Source: a virus
Direction: 5' to 3' (one strand)
IMG/VR virus record: IMGVR_UViG_3300025012_000046
Coordinates: 1-64,000 of that record
DNA: 64,000 bases
Positions 37,650 through 46,848 of the stretch are shown here, in pieces. Under the pieces are notes generated by a model. It was not told where the DNA came from, did no database searches, and saw only the letters and a program-made list of their open reading frames with translations. The first letter of the stretch is position 1; every line of letters starts with the position of its first letter. Both the position numbers and the translations under genes were made by a program.

Positions 37650-38975
37650 TTGAAGGAATTCAAAACGCTAGAGCTTATAGCAGCAACCCCAAGTAAAAAT
37701 GACAAAATAAGATTGTTGAAAGAGAATGAGACACCTGATCTTAAGAAGCTGCTCAACTACACGTATGACCGATACAAAACTTATCGTGTAAACAAGGTAG
37801 ACAAGCCTGAAACATACAATATTATCCAGCCTGAGATGGGAAATGAACTTTTCAATCTGCTAGACCTTTTGAGAGAACATAAGACAGGCTCTAATGATGC
37901 CAAGAAGCTTATCAAAAGCACAATGTCTAAGTGTACCGAAGCTGGAGCTAAATGGATTGAAAGAGTATTCAAGCGCAACCTAGACATAGGAATGGATGAG
38001 AAGTCTATAAACAAGGCTTTCCCTGATCTTATCCCTGTGTTTGACGTTCAGCTGGCCTTTCCTATTGACGAGCATTGGGATAGCATCGTATATCCAGTTA
38101 TCCTTGATCCTAAGCTTGATGGTATGCGGGTTATCACCATAGTTAAGGATGATAAAGTTTCCTTCTTATCAAGAGAAGGTATGGAATTTATTAACATGCA
38201 GGCGTTTGCCGAAGAGGTTAAGTCTATACGTCCCGGTACAAACTTCGTGTTAGACGGCGAGATTTACGGTGGCAAACTAAACCCTAACTGCAAGAAAGCT
38301 GTAGAAAAAGTTAAGGCAAATAAGCCCTACAAGTTTACTCAAGCTTCGTCTATGGTAAAGGATAGTAAAACTACGCCGCAAGAGATGCGCAAGTACCTTG
38401 AGTACATCGTGTGGGATATTATAGAGCTTGACTACTTTGAATCACAAGGTAAACGCGGAACAAACGAAGAGTGTGGTGAGCGGAGACTTAAGCTTGCTGC
38501 TCTGTTTGAACGTATCGGTGAGCGTGAGTTCAAGAATGTGAAGTACCTTGAGAATGTTGTAGCTTTCTCTAGGGAAGAAATAATAACGTATCGTGACAAG
38601 TGTATTGCTGAAGGCTTTGAAGGCTGTATGATCAAAGCTGTTGCTGGTAGTTATGATTTCAAGCGAAGTAAATCTGTGCTTAAGTTTAAGGAATTCCATA
38701 CAGGTGACTTTAGGATTAAAGTCGCTATTGAAGGTACAGGTAAGTATGAAGGTATGCTTGGTGCAGTTAAGGTGGAAGCTCCAGGTGTTGACTCTGAGAT
38801 TGGTACTGGCTTCACAGATGACGAGAGGGCTGATCTTTGGGTAGAGTGGTTGGCTGGGAGGCTTACCGGGCAGATTATTGAAGCTCTGTATCAGGAAATT
38901 ACTAGTGAAGGTGCTTTGCGTTTTAGTAGCTTCTTACGTATGCGTCCTGATAAGAGCGAACCTAGTCTTTACTAA
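37650..38975 (+). CDS. ATP-dependent DNA ligase, 441 aa
   Basis: TTG 37650 follows AAGGGGC. An N-terminal helical domain of about 140 residues includes IERVFKRNLDIGMDEKSIN, typical of phage and eukaryotic ligases. The nucleotidyltransferase core has motif I K155-LDG, motif III DGEIYGG (D202), motif IV EGCMIK (E324-K329) and motif V LKFKEF, followed by an OB domain. It joins nicks during replication and recombination. Length is between T7 (359) and T4 (487) ligases. A divergent second copy without catalytic residues appears at 47034. Confidence 0.9.
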   Translation: MKEFKTLELIAATPSKNDKIRLLKENETPDLKKLLNYTYDRYKTYRVNKVDKPETYNIIQPEMGNELFNLLDLLREHKTGSNDAKKLIKSTMSKCTEAGAKWIERVFKRNLDIGMDEKSINKAFPDLIPVFDVQLAFPIDEHWDSIVYPVILDPKLDGMRVITIVKDDKVSFLSREGMEFINMQAFAEEVKSIRPGTNFVLDGEIYGGKLNPNCKKAVEKVKANKPYKFTQASSMVKDSKTTPQEMRKYLEYIVWDIIELDYFESQGKRGTNEECGERRLKLAALFERIGEREFKNVKYLENVVAFSREEIITYRDKCIAEGFEGCMIKAVAGSYDFKRSKSVLKFKEFHTGDFRIKVAIEGTGKYEGMLGAVKVEAPGVDSEIGTGFTDDERADLWVEWLAGRLTGQIIEALYQEITSEGALRFSSFLRMRPDKSEPSLY

Positions 38976-39034
38976 CACACTAATTGAACACTAACATTAG
39001 TTATGTTAATTTGCAAACTCATGTTAAAATTTGC

Positions 39035-39063
39035 TTGACAAAAGGTATGGCTTGTGTTATAAT
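39035..39063 (+). promoter_or_regulatory. Sigma-70 consensus promoter, GAGGTCT type
   Basis: TTGACA at 39035-39040, 17 bases, TATAAT at 39058-39063, then GCGGCATCTTTTGAAATTGA and a GAGGTCT site before ATG 39107. It follows the ligase gene, so transcription is renewed here. Confidence 0.85.
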
Positions 39064-39106
39064 GCGGCATCTTTTGAAATTGAAATGTTAATTAGAGGTC
39101 TAACAA

Positions 39107-39244
39107 ATGATCGACTTTGAAAAAGAAGCAAGGGATTTCTGTAACAAAGGCCCAATTAGTGTTGAAACACTAGCTGAGTTGTTAGCTGCTACTTGGGACA
39201 AAGGGTATAACTACGCTGTACGATACTTTTACGAGAGGGACTAA
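39107..39244 (+). CDS. Hypothetical protein, 45 aa
   Basis: Placed right after the promoter with the GAGGTCT site. Helical, with WDKGYNYAVRYFYERD at the C-terminus, a pattern like the tails of short phage proteins at 53479 and 53664 (G-x-x-YA). Not recognised further. Confidence 0.55.
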   Translation: MIDFEKEARDFCNKGPISVETLAELLAATWDKGYNYAVRYFYERD

Positions 39245-39246
39245 AT

Positions 39247-39726
39247 TTGGCAAAGTTTAAAGTTGGAGATAAAGTGGTATTGGCTAGAATTCTAACAGGA
39301 GACGGTACTAGTTATAATATTGGCGACTCTGCATACATAACAGATGAATTTATTAATTATAACGGCGAACATACGTATATGATTAACGATGACGAAGAGT
39401 GGAGTGAAGACGAACTAGACCTCTACGTAGAAGAAAAAGAGCCAGAAGCAGTTAAAGTAGTAGACAGTAATTCTAAAGAAATTGAGGTAGGATTTGTGCC
39501 TAAAACAAAATTTGACGAAGTAAACAAGGCTGAGCACTACAATCAAGGCAAGTATGAAGTTATCGACGTGCTTAAGGACTGGCTCACTAAAGAGGAATTT
39601 ATAGGCTTCTGTCGTGGTAATACGTTGAAGTATGTTGCTAGGTATCAGAAAAAGGGTGGAGTTAAAGACCTACAGAAAGCTGAGTACTATAACAATAAGT
39701 TGATGGAAGCTTTGGGCGAGAAATAA
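39247..39726 (+). CDS. KOW-like N-terminus fused to DUF3310 domain, 159 aa
   Basis: TTG 39247. Residues 1-60 form a small beta domain starting FKVGDKVVLARI. Residues 95-158 (HYNQGKYEVIDVLKDW ... GNTLKYVARYQKKGG ... KAEYYNNKL) match DUF3310, the domain of T7 gp1.7 nucleotide kinase. A role in dNTP metabolism is plausible because ThyX is next. There is no classical P-loop. Confidence 0.75.
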   Translation: MAKFKVGDKVVLARILTGDGTSYNIGDSAYITDEFINYNGEHTYMINDDEEWSEDELDLYVEEKEPEAVKVVDSNSKEIEVGFVPKTKFDEVNKAEHYNQGKYEVIDVLKDWLTKEEFIGFCRGNTLKYVARYQKKGGVKDLQKAEYYNNKLMEALGEK

Positions 39727-39729
39727 CCT

Positions 39730-40386
39730 ATGGAAATAAACCTGCTACACGTAACACCTATGTCTGTGTTGGTAAAAGCAATACGCACCTGTTATGACTC
39801 ACATGAAAGAAGTGATAGCGTTTGGTATACTGCTGACACTTTTGATCTTGGTCCTAAAGACAAAGCACTAATACAGCAAATTATAGACTCAGGTCACTTG
39901 TCAACCCTTGAGCACGTCAACTTCACCTTCTATCTAAAGGGATTCTCAAGGGCAGTTCTTCAGCAACTTAGCAGGCATCGGATAACTACCCCTAGTGTTA
40001 AGTCAAGCCGGTACACGCTAAAAGAGCTTAAGAATGAGCCTCCGTTTTTGGATAAGTTTTTAAATCCTCTGACTGAAAGAGCTAGCAAATACTTGGTCTT
40101 CACAGGAGTAGAGGAAGTAGACATTTATTCGGTATGGGCGTTGGAGCACGTTAGACGCTGCGTTTCAAAAGGTATTCAGAATGATAAAGCAAAATACTGT
40201 ATGCCAGATGCTTATAAAACTGACGCTACTTTAACACTGAACGTTAGGTCATTCCGAAACTTGCTTCAACTTAGAACGTCTGAAAAAGCTTTATGGGAAT
40301 TTCAGGATTTGGCTCACGGTATGTTTAGTGTAGTACCTGAAGAATACAAATTTTTGATGGAAGATTGTGTGCATGGAAAACTTTAA
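39730..40386 (+). CDS. thyX: FAD-dependent thymidylate synthase ThyX, 218 aa
   Basis: The ThyX motif appears as RHRITTPSVKSSRY at residues 82-95 (RHR-x7-8-S-x-R type), with the upstream LEHVNFTFYLKGFSRA block and a C-terminal NVRSFRNLLQLRTSEKA block for dUMP and FAD binding. It makes dTMP from dUMP using FAD and methylene-THF. It follows the DUF3310 gene and works with the dUTPase and NrdJ encoded at 54 kb. Confidence 0.92.
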   Translation: MEINLLHVTPMSVLVKAIRTCYDSHERSDSVWYTADTFDLGPKDKALIQQIIDSGHLSTLEHVNFTFYLKGFSRAVLQQLSRHRITTPSVKSSRYTLKELKNEPPFLDKFLNPLTERASKYLVFTGVEEVDIYSVWALEHVRRCVSKGIQNDKAKYCMPDAYKTDATLTLNVRSFRNLLQLRTSEKALWEFQDLAHGMFSVVPEEYKFLMEDCVHGKL

Positions 40387-40768
40387 CTGGTGTGGTGGTA
40401 AAATAATAGTGTCAGACTTAGTTCCTAAAAAGTTAGTTCAAACTAAATTTCCACGCTCTAAGAAAAGGCGCATACGTGAAAAGTGGGCTAAGAGGTATAC
40501 TAAAGAAGTGCCACAGGCTTTAGTTTTAAATTACGGTGATTGTATATTGCCACGCAGCATTTATAACGAGATGCAGCGTTATTGGGATAATAGGTATAAA
40601 GATTGCCTTGAGGTAGGCAACACAGTAACTGTTAGCGCAAATGAAAAGTACAGTGACACTGTTACAACAGACACGATTAAAAATGTAATGGAAATGATGA
40701 AATCTATTGAGGTTAAAACGCCAGATACTTTGTTTAGTTGGCGTAGAATGGACGATATAATTGGCTAG
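40373..40768 (+). CDS. Hypothetical basic protein, 131 aa
   Basis: ATG 40373 overlaps the thyX end; a GTG six bases upstream is an alternative. The N-terminal third is basic (TKFPRSKKRRIREKWAKRYT), a pattern common to phage proteins of unknown function ending in WAKRY-x. No domain assigned. Confidence 0.55.
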   Translation: MENFNWCGGKIIVSDLVPKKLVQTKFPRSKKRRIREKWAKRYTKEVPQALVLNYGDCILPRSIYNEMQRYWDNRYKDCLEVGNTVTVSANEKYSDTVTTDTIKNVMEMMKSIEVKTPDTLFSWRRMDDIIG

Positions 40769-41732
40769 AATACTTTTAATAGATACACTCAACTCAATGT
40801 ACTGCCTTTATCACAGAAAAGAAGTTAAGCCTGCTTACAACTTTATCTGTGCTGTTAGGAAGATGATAGAGGACTATTCAGTTGACAAGGTAGTTCTAAG
40901 TACAGACTGGGGTAAGTCTGTTTATCGTGCTAAACTTCATCCTGAGTATAAAGCACCTAGAGAAGAAAAACGTAAGCAATTAACTACAACAGAAAAGGCT
41001 CAGCTTGCCAAGTTCTACAAAGAAGTAGAAAGATTAATGGAACTTGGGCCTCTGTTTGGGATGGAAACAATAAAAGGCTTTGGTGTAGAGAGCGACGATT
41101 TCATAAGTGCCATCGTAAATAACGCTGACCTATCCCAACATGAAATTATGGTTCTGTCTACTGACACAGACCTTCATCAGCTTATCAGGAAAGGTGTGAT
41201 TCAAAGGTCTTACGCTAGCAAGATGAAGTTTGGAAATGACTATCTTCCAACTAATGTTTGGGTCAATAGAAAGCGCTACGTAGACATGTACGGAATTGAG
41301 CCATGGCAATATGCTCATGTTAAAAGTCTGACTGGCGATACTTCTGATAACGTTCACGGTGTGCCTGGACTTGGTAATGTTAACGCCTTGAAATTGATAC
41401 AGAAGTATGGGACGTTAGAAGGAGTGCAGCAGAACATAGGCAATATACTTGACGAGATTCCTAAGTTCCCAAAGAAAGTAATACCTGAGCTAGAATCTAA
41501 TTTTGCTGTGGTTGAAAAAGCATTTAAACTGATCAATCTGAATCATGAATCAGAAGCTTATCACGAAATATTTTCTATTGAGGATCAGAATAATATAACT
41601 AGAGTGTTAAACTCGTTTGACAAGTCAAACCAAGTTGATGAAGAAAAAGTAAAAGACTTCTTGTACGAAGTTGGTGCTGTAAATCGCGTAGTGGAATTTG
41701 AGAGCTTTATTAGACCGTTTTGGGGCAACTAA
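40761..41732 (+). CDS. FEN-like 5'-3' exonuclease, 323 aa
   Basis: TTG 40761 overlaps the upstream stop. Metal-binding acids are in LLIDTLNSMY (D), VLSTDWGKS, GFGVESDDFISAI and LSTDTDLHQL, and the H3TH DNA-binding motif in SLTGDTSDNVHGVPGLGNVN. These match T5 D15 and Pol I 5' nuclease domains. It removes RNA primers and 5' flaps; this PolA has no 5' nuclease of its own. Confidence 0.9.
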   Translation: MARILLIDTLNSMYCLYHRKEVKPAYNFICAVRKMIEDYSVDKVVLSTDWGKSVYRAKLHPEYKAPREEKRKQLTTTEKAQLAKFYKEVERLMELGPLFGMETIKGFGVESDDFISAIVNNADLSQHEIMVLSTDTDLHQLIRKGVIQRSYASKMKFGNDYLPTNVWVNRKRYVDMYGIEPWQYAHVKSLTGDTSDNVHGVPGLGNVNALKLIQKYGTLEGVQQNIGNILDEIPKFPKKVIPELESNFAVVEKAFKLINLNHESEAYHEIFSIEDQNNITRVLNSFDKSNQVDEEKVKDFLYEVGAVNRVVEFESFIRPFWGN

Positions 41733-41762
41733 ATTTTAAATAACAAGTAAGTTATATTTTGC

Positions 41763-41791
41763 TTGACAAACTATAATCTTTGTGTTATAAT
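41763..41791 (+). promoter_or_regulatory. Sigma-70 consensus promoter, GAGGTCT type
   Basis: TTGACA at 41763-41768, 17 bases, TATAAT at 41786-41791, then GCGCCATCTTTAATTGAAT and GAGGTCA before ATG 41824. Confidence 0.85.
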
Positions 41792-41823
41792 GCGCCATCT
41801 TTAATTGAATTGAGGTCACAAAA

Positions 41824-42051
41824 ATGAATGAAGAAGTAACAGGTAGACTTGAAAATTGGTATGTAGCTAACGGGGTGGTGTGGGGCAACTTGCACGACGA
41901 TGTTCGTAAGCGGTGGGACGACGGAGAACACATACGCACATCAACGGTACAAGGCTCTACCACAAATCTGAAAGAAGGTGAGGTGGTTAAAACTCGTAAT
42001 TCACTTTATTTGTTGGGCAAGAAAGCAGGACTAAAATCTAAAGAAGTATAA
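41824..42051 (+). CDS. Hypothetical protein, 75 aa
   Basis: First gene of the promoter unit that also contains the candidate ssDNA-binding protein. The sequence GVVWGNLHDDVRKRWDDGEH and TSTVQGSTTNLKEG resembles a phage family of small proteins (W-G-x-x-x-x-D-x-x-x-R-F-x-D-G-x-x-I-x-T-S) of unknown role. Confidence 0.6.
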   Translation: MNEEVTGRLENWYVANGVVWGNLHDDVRKRWDDGEHIRTSTVQGSTTNLKEGEVVKTRNSLYLLGKKAGLKSKEV

Positions 42052-42092
42052 TTTAACTGTAATCAAACTTAATCTTAGGAGACAATTTTACT

Positions 42093-42926
42093 ATGGCAAA
42101 AGAAACACTTACACCTGAACAAGAATTTGAGAAACTGCTTGAAGGACTTACCGAAGAACAGAAGGCTGAGCTTAGAAGGATTTCAGGTGTAAACAACGTT
42201 GGCAATTTTGACAAAATCCCAGTGTTTAAAGTTAACACTCAGGAAGACGAAGATAAGAAGGGCAAGTCTATTAAGAAAGGCAACTTCGTTATTGGGCAGT
42301 CTATGAATAACGACGAGCTTGAGGATGCAGGTACGGACTTGGGGAGCACTTGTGAAGGCGTAATTTTTGCTGCGCCCAAGCAATACTCTTACTACCACAA
42401 AGACGCTAAGAAGCGTTGTATCAGTAATCTGATCTTCGATAGCAACGACGTGGCTATCGGTAGTACTCTTGGCTTCAAATGTGCCGACAAAACTTGTCCT
42501 CGCCGCCAAGAAGGTATTGCTAAAGAAGAAAAATGTGGTCAACAGTTTGTGGTTTATTCTCAGGTTAACGGTGAGAAGGTGGTTTCTTATCACAAGAAAT
42601 CAAACTACATGCCGATGAACGACCACCTTAAGGCTCTCGGCAGTTACCCATACATGTACACAACCAAGTTCAAGACTGCCAAAGAAAAGAACGGAAACGT
42701 TACGTACTACGTTATTGTTCCCGAAAAAGGTAATCCGGTTCCTAGTATCGAAATGAAACAGAACCTTGACCTTGCTATGGAAACATGTAAGGGCATCAAA
42801 GCTTTTGAGCAGCAGAGAGAAACAAAGAACAAACAGCTTGCACACAAGCCTTCACAATCTACTGAAGGTCTTGGTTTTGAAGAAACTAAAACGCAAACCA
42901 AAGAAGGCGAACTGGTTTTTGAGTAA
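42093..42926 (+). CDS. Candidate single-stranded DNA-binding protein, 277 aa
   Basis: Preceded by a 40-base leader with AGGAG. It has an acidic helical N-terminus (about 60 residues), a middle region with CADKTCPRR and KCGQQF that may bind zinc, and a disordered, charged C-terminus ending EGELVFE, recalling the acidic aromatic tails of SSBs. Codon use is of the highly expressed type (CTT, GGT, AAC), and it is followed by a strong terminator. Context (replication genes) and expression signs suggest a phage SSB, but no OB-fold signature was confirmed. Confidence 0.5.
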   Translation: MAKETLTPEQEFEKLLEGLTEEQKAELRRISGVNNVGNFDKIPVFKVNTQEDEDKKGKSIKKGNFVIGQSMNNDELEDAGTDLGSTCEGVIFAAPKQYSYYHKDAKKRCISNLIFDSNDVAIGSTLGFKCADKTCPRRQEGIAKEEKCGQQFVVYSQVNGEKVVSYHKKSNYMPMNDHLKALGSYPYMYTTKFKTAKEKNGNVTYYVIVPEKGNPVPSIEMKQNLDLAMETCKGIKAFEQQRETKNKQLAHKPSQSTEGLGFEETKTQTKEGELVFE

Positions 42927-42933
42927 ATAATCA

Positions 42934-42961
42934 GGGAGGGTGTAAAAGCCCTCCCTTCTTT
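42934..42961 (+). terminator. Intrinsic terminator after the candidate SSB gene
   Basis: AGGGAGGG (42934-42941) pairs with CCCTCCCT (42950-42957), loop TGTAAAAG, then TTCTTTAT. Strong stem of eight pairs. Confidence 0.8.
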
Positions 42962-42976
42962 ATCTGGAGGTAAAAA

Positions 42977-43165
42977 TTGAACATACTAGAAGTTATATTT
43001 GTAGGCAGTATTTTATCTGCACTTCTGTCTACACTTAGTTATTTCAAACTAGTGGCTTTGCCAGCTTGGTTTATATGGTCGCCAACCTTTATTATAACAC
43101 TGCTAGGTATTTCATTATATTTGTTAGGAATAACCGTAGATATTAACTTAATACATACAAAATAA
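42977..43165 (+). CDS. Two-span membrane protein, 62 aa
   Basis: TTG 42977 after GGAGG. Spans at residues 4-22 and 34-55 around LPAWFIWSPTFI. A paralogue-like neighbour follows at 43178. Confidence 0.6.
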   Translation: MNILEVIFVGSILSALLSTLSYFKLVALPAWFIWSPTFIITLLGISLYLLGITVDINLIHTK

Positions 43166-43177
43166 GCAGGAGATTAA

Positions 43178-43372
43178 ATGTCAAAATCAACCAATAGCAG
43201 TGGTATAGGTTTTACCGGGCTTCTCACTATAGTATTCATTACACTTAAACTGCTAGGCTATATTAGTTGGTCATGGTGGTGGGTACTAAGTCCAATTTGG
43301 ATTCCAGCAATTGTAGGTATTGTCCTGCTTGCGTTAGCTGGCGTAATATTTTATTACGCGGAGAAGAAATGA
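43178..43372 (+). CDS. Two-span membrane protein, 64 aa
   Basis: CAGGAG upstream. GLLTIVFITLKLLGYI and VGIVLLALAGVIFYY flank SWSWWWVLSPIWIP, a common design of small phage membrane proteins of unknown function. Similar topology to 42977; likely a duplicated pair. Confidence 0.65.
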   Translation: MSKSTNSSGIGFTGLLTIVFITLKLLGYISWSWWWVLSPIWIPAIVGIVLLALAGVIFYYAEKK

Positions 43373-43713
43373 ACCTTTACAGAGAAGCAAAGAAACTAAA
43401 CCCACTGCACACTCTCACTTCTGGTGACATTAAGAACTCAGATAGTGCGCTGCTTACAGAAGAAGTTGAAATGGAGCTTATTGGGCACTTCAAGCAGCCT
43501 AAAGGTTGGCAGAAGGTAAATAGTAAGTGGACTAAAAAAGAAAAGACAGATAAACGCGCAGATGTACTTTATAGTGAAACAGTAAAGACACTTAGCCAGC
43601 CTGATATTAACTGTCCTGTTTGTGGTGGTAGAGGGCACAAAGGTTATCTGACACGAAGCAACAAAGGGCAAGACACTAGCGGGTTTATCCTTTGTAAATG
43701 TGTGCTTAAATAA
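43369..43713 (+). CDS. Hypothetical protein with zinc knuckles, 114 aa
   Basis: ATG 43369 overlaps the previous stop. The C-terminus carries CPVCGGRGHKGYL and CKC, a DnaJ-like C-x2-C-x-G-x-G half and a second half, likely one zinc. The N-terminal region is helical and basic. Confidence 0.55.
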   Translation: MNLYREAKKLNPLHTLTSGDIKNSDSALLTEEVEMELIGHFKQPKGWQKVNSKWTKKEKTDKRADVLYSETVKTLSQPDINCPVCGGRGHKGYLTRSNKGQDTSGFILCKCVLK

Positions 43714-44739
43714 ATGCAAAAATTTGTTACTTTCGGTGACGTTCACCTAAAGATCAATCGTGACGCGCCTGTTGAGTGGTCTTTTAAGCGATACAGAGCT
43801 TTATTTAAAGAGATAATTGATCGGTGCCTTAAAGAAGAAGCTACGCTTATAATCACAGGTGACTTATGTGACTCTGCTAGGCCCACTTTATCTGAATTGA
43901 AGTTGTTATTTGAGTTCTTCCATGCTTTAAAAGACAACAAAATAAACACAATACTCATATCAGGAAATCATGAAGAAGTTAACGACAAGCTAACGCTTTA
44001 TAATTACCTGCACCTGGAGAAGTTTGGTAATAAAGATGGGGCTTCTTATATACACTACCAAGACTGGAACAGCGGGTGGGTATTTGAAGACGCTAACGGA
44101 AAGCCTGAATGCTCTATATACCCAGTGTCTCACCATGAAGTACATAATTACGATTACACTAGGGGCATAAAAGGAACAAGGCCTAGCATCCTAGTCTCAC
44201 ACATAAGAGCGGAAATACCTCCGTTCATTTCAGAAGAAGCTCCTATAAATGAGATAGCAAAGAACTTTGATGTTTGTATTTTTGGTGACATTCACGACGA
44301 GCTTGAGTTTGATAACGTATACTACACTAATAATCCTTTAAATTGTTGTTATGAGGTCACACCTAACTGCGGTTACACAATACTTACCGTGGATAAAGGC
44401 AAATTTAACATTCAGCGTGTTAAAACTGATCTACCTAATCTGGTTAAAATCAACACGCAAGCAGAAGCATTCGAAAATGAAGTACTTAAGCTTGACCCCA
44501 AACACTTCTATAAAATCGAAGTAGAGGGCTTAGCCGCTGAATTAAAAGCGATACCTAAGTCTGGTATCAATTTCAAAACTGAAAAACAAATCATAGAAGA
44601 GATTCAGACTGAAGAGGCGTACCACATACCAGTAAGCGACATTAAGCACGAAACTCTTGAAGAAGAGCTTATTTGGTATATGCAGCAACTAGAAATGAAC
44701 GACAAAGACATACAAGGAATGATGGATGAATTTGTTTAA
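43714..44739 (+). CDS. SbcD/Mre11-type nuclease subunit, 341 aa
   Basis: Begins MQKFVTFGDVH (D9, H11), then ITGDLCD, SGNHE, SHIRAE and FGDIHDE, the five phosphoesterase motifs of Mre11/SbcD (T4 gp47, T5 D12-D13 pair). Together with the SbcC-like partner encoded at 44943 it would form a nuclease for DNA ends and hairpins, used in recombination and host DNA breakdown. Confidence 0.9.
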   Translation: MQKFVTFGDVHLKINRDAPVEWSFKRYRALFKEIIDRCLKEEATLIITGDLCDSARPTLSELKLLFEFFHALKDNKINTILISGNHEEVNDKLTLYNYLHLEKFGNKDGASYIHYQDWNSGWVFEDANGKPECSIYPVSHHEVHNYDYTRGIKGTRPSILVSHIRAEIPPFISEEAPINEIAKNFDVCIFGDIHDELEFDNVYYTNNPLNCCYEVTPNCGYTILTVDKGKFNIQRVKTDLPNLVKINTQAEAFENEVLKLDPKHFYKIEVEGLAAELKAIPKSGINFKTEKQIIEEIQTEEAYHIPVSDIKHETLEEELIWYMQQLEMNDKDIQGMMDEFV

Positions 44740-44950
44740 ATTTAGAGCAATAAACGACGCAAAAGATCGCACGTATGGTGTAGCCGTAAGGATATTGGGG
44801 TTAGACTTCGCAGTTATATTTAACGGGTTCCTTGATATGTGGTATTTGTTTTATGTAAAAGCATTTGGCCAAGGCATCAGTGGGCTGTACCTACAAGTAC
44901 TTGGGCTTGTGATAGTTATCGGCGCGAAAGCTGACATTCTGTATGAATAA
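44726..44950 (+). CDS. Two-span membrane protein, 74 aa
   Basis: ATG 44726 inside the end of the nuclease gene with AGGAATG upstream. Spans at about residues 25-45 and 52-68 (LYLQVLGLVIVIGA). It lies between the SbcD and SbcC genes and overlaps both. Confidence 0.5.
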   Translation: MNLFKFRAINDAKDRTYGVAVRILGLDFAVIFNGFLDMWYLFYVKAFGQGISGLYLQVLGLVIVIGAKADILYE

Positions 44951-46847
44951 AATACTAAAGGTAGTTGCTGACGATACTTTTGCTTTTGAGCACGTTGAGT
45001 TCTCTTTTAGTAACGGTATCTGGGCTATTAACGGAGAAAACGGAAAAGGTAAATCAAGTTTGTTCTTTCTTTTGGCTCAGGGGTTCTTTAATAAGAACCC
45101 CAAGTCAACTGACATTGACGACATTAACAATTGCATCACAGGAAGACCTTCTGTTATAGAGATAGAATGGTTTAACACTGACTCTAGTGTGACGTACAAA
45201 GTGGTAAACTCTAGGAAGGCCGGGAAGATAGAAGTATGGGCAGACGAAACTAACATCTCCGGTAAGACTATCCCACAGAGCCTGAAGATTATAGAAGAGA
45301 AGCTAGGCTGTAACTACGAGAACTTCATAACACAGTGCTTTGTTGATAGCACAACCACACTTGATCTTGTAGAAAGCAGCAATGACGCACCACGTAAAGC
45401 TTTCATCAATAAACTGCTCAAGTTTGAAGAGCTAGACGCCAAGCTGGAAGTATTTAAGCAGCGCAAGAAAAGCCTTGACTCTAGCATCGAAGCTGACAAC
45501 AGGCAACTGGCTACACTAACGTCATCTGTAGGAGAATTGCAAGAAGAGACTGAAGAAGACCTTAAGCTGGAAGAGGAGCTTAAGGCTAAGGTAACGGCTG
45601 CTGAAACCAAATTGTCTAGTCTCAGGGAAGCTAGAGCAGTATTGCACAGTAAATTCCAAGCTACTAAAGATGAAATAGAAGCTTGGACGCAATGCAAAAC
45701 TGCTAGAGATGAGATAAGCAAACTTGAGGCAGAGCTTTCTGAACTAGAGACAGTAATTACTGAAGTAGATCAGCTTGATGACTTGAAAGAAAGCAGAAAG
45801 AATTACTACTCAGAGTTAAACCTACTAAAGATAAACGAGTCTGAGTACGTCAATAAAATTAGGGACTGTAACAACGCTATAAAAAATAAGACGTGCCCCA
45901 CATGTGGGCATGATATTAACATTAAGCCTTTTGTTAAAGACTTGGTTGTTTACCAAACAACGCTTAACGACATACTCAAGTCAAAGGGCGCAGTTGAGGA
46001 GTCTCTTAATAGCATTAACGTTGACCTTAAGCTGTACGAAAAGCAGCAGGAATTATCTAATAAGCTAGATAAGCTTAAGGTACAAAGCAGTTCGCTGACT
46101 GTAGACATTAAAGCAATTACCAAGAAAAAGGAAAAGCTACAAGAAGAGGGCAACACTTTAAACGCTGAGGTGTCAGCAAAGGAAACAGAGTTAAATGAGT
46201 ACCGCAACGCTCATAGAAGAGTATTGGAGAGTAACCAGCAAGCTAAGACAATTAGAGAAGTCAATGCAAGAGTCACAGCAAACAATGAAAAGCTTAACAG
46301 AAACATTGGAGAGCTTCAAACAAACATTGGACAGAATGAGCGACGACTGGAAGTAGTAAAAAAGTGGATAACTATACTTGGACCTAAAGGTTTCCGTGTC
46401 CACAAAATGAACAAGTTTCTTTCACAGCTTAACAAAGCTATGAAGAAGTACTCAGATATTTTGTCTAACGGTAGGATCGTCAGTAAGTTTTACGTTGACG
46501 AAGATGGCAAGATACAGTTTAAGGTGCGAGATATTGACAAGGCCTTGCCGTTCGCATGTTGGTCTTCTGGGGAGAAGGCTAGGGTTAAGCTTAGTTGTTT
46601 ATTTGCCGTACTGGAGTTGTTGGAAGATATTGGTGGCAGTTGTTTTAACATCCTATACTTGGACGAGATAGGCGTAACACTAGACCAAGAAGGTAAAGAT
46701 AATTTGTTCGAAGTGTTGGCTTACCTTAAGAGCAAAGCAAAGTGTATCTACTGTATTAGCCACACACCTTTGGTAAACCCAGTTGTGTTTGACGGCAATT
46801 TCAACATGGAAAAAACTGACGGAATATCTAGCATTTTAGGAGCTTAG
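44943..46847 (+). CDS. SbcC/Rad50-type ATPase subunit, 634 aa
   Basis: Walker A GENGKGKSS at residues 31-39, long coiled coils at about 170-320 and 340-480 separated by the zinc hook CPTCG (C318, C321), then the ABC signature WSSGEKARVKL and Walker B LYLDEIGV with an H-loop SHTP. Matches phage SbcC (T4 gp46). The two coiled-coil arms are about 150 residues each, short as in other phage versions. It pairs with the nuclease encoded at 43714. Confidence 0.9.
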   Translation: MNKILKVVADDTFAFEHVEFSFSNGIWAINGENGKGKSSLFFLLAQGFFNKNPKSTDIDDINNCITGRPSVIEIEWFNTDSSVTYKVVNSRKAGKIEVWADETNISGKTIPQSLKIIEEKLGCNYENFITQCFVDSTTTLDLVESSNDAPRKAFINKLLKFEELDAKLEVFKQRKKSLDSSIEADNRQLATLTSSVGELQEETEEDLKLEEELKAKVTAAETKLSSLREARAVLHSKFQATKDEIEAWTQCKTARDEISKLEAELSELETVITEVDQLDDLKESRKNYYSELNLLKINESEYVNKIRDCNNAIKNKTCPTCGHDINIKPFVKDLVVYQTTLNDILKSKGAVEESLNSINVDLKLYEKQQELSNKLDKLKVQSSSLTVDIKAITKKKEKLQEEGNTLNAEVSAKETELNEYRNAHRRVLESNQQAKTIREVNARVTANNEKLNRNIGELQTNIGQNERRLEVVKKWITILGPKGFRVHKMNKFLSQLNKAMKKYSDILSNGRIVSKFYVDEDGKIQFKVRDIDKALPFACWSSGEKARVKLSCLFAVLELLEDIGGSCFNILYLDEIGVTLDQEGKDNLFEVLAYLKSKAKCIYCISHTPLVNPVVFDGNFNMEKTDGISSILGA

Positions 46848-46848
46848 T

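Noticed and set aside
41736-41760. Weak hairpin ATAAC/GTTAT as terminator before the promoter at 41763
   Set aside because: Five A/T-rich pairs followed by only four Ts; too weak to call.
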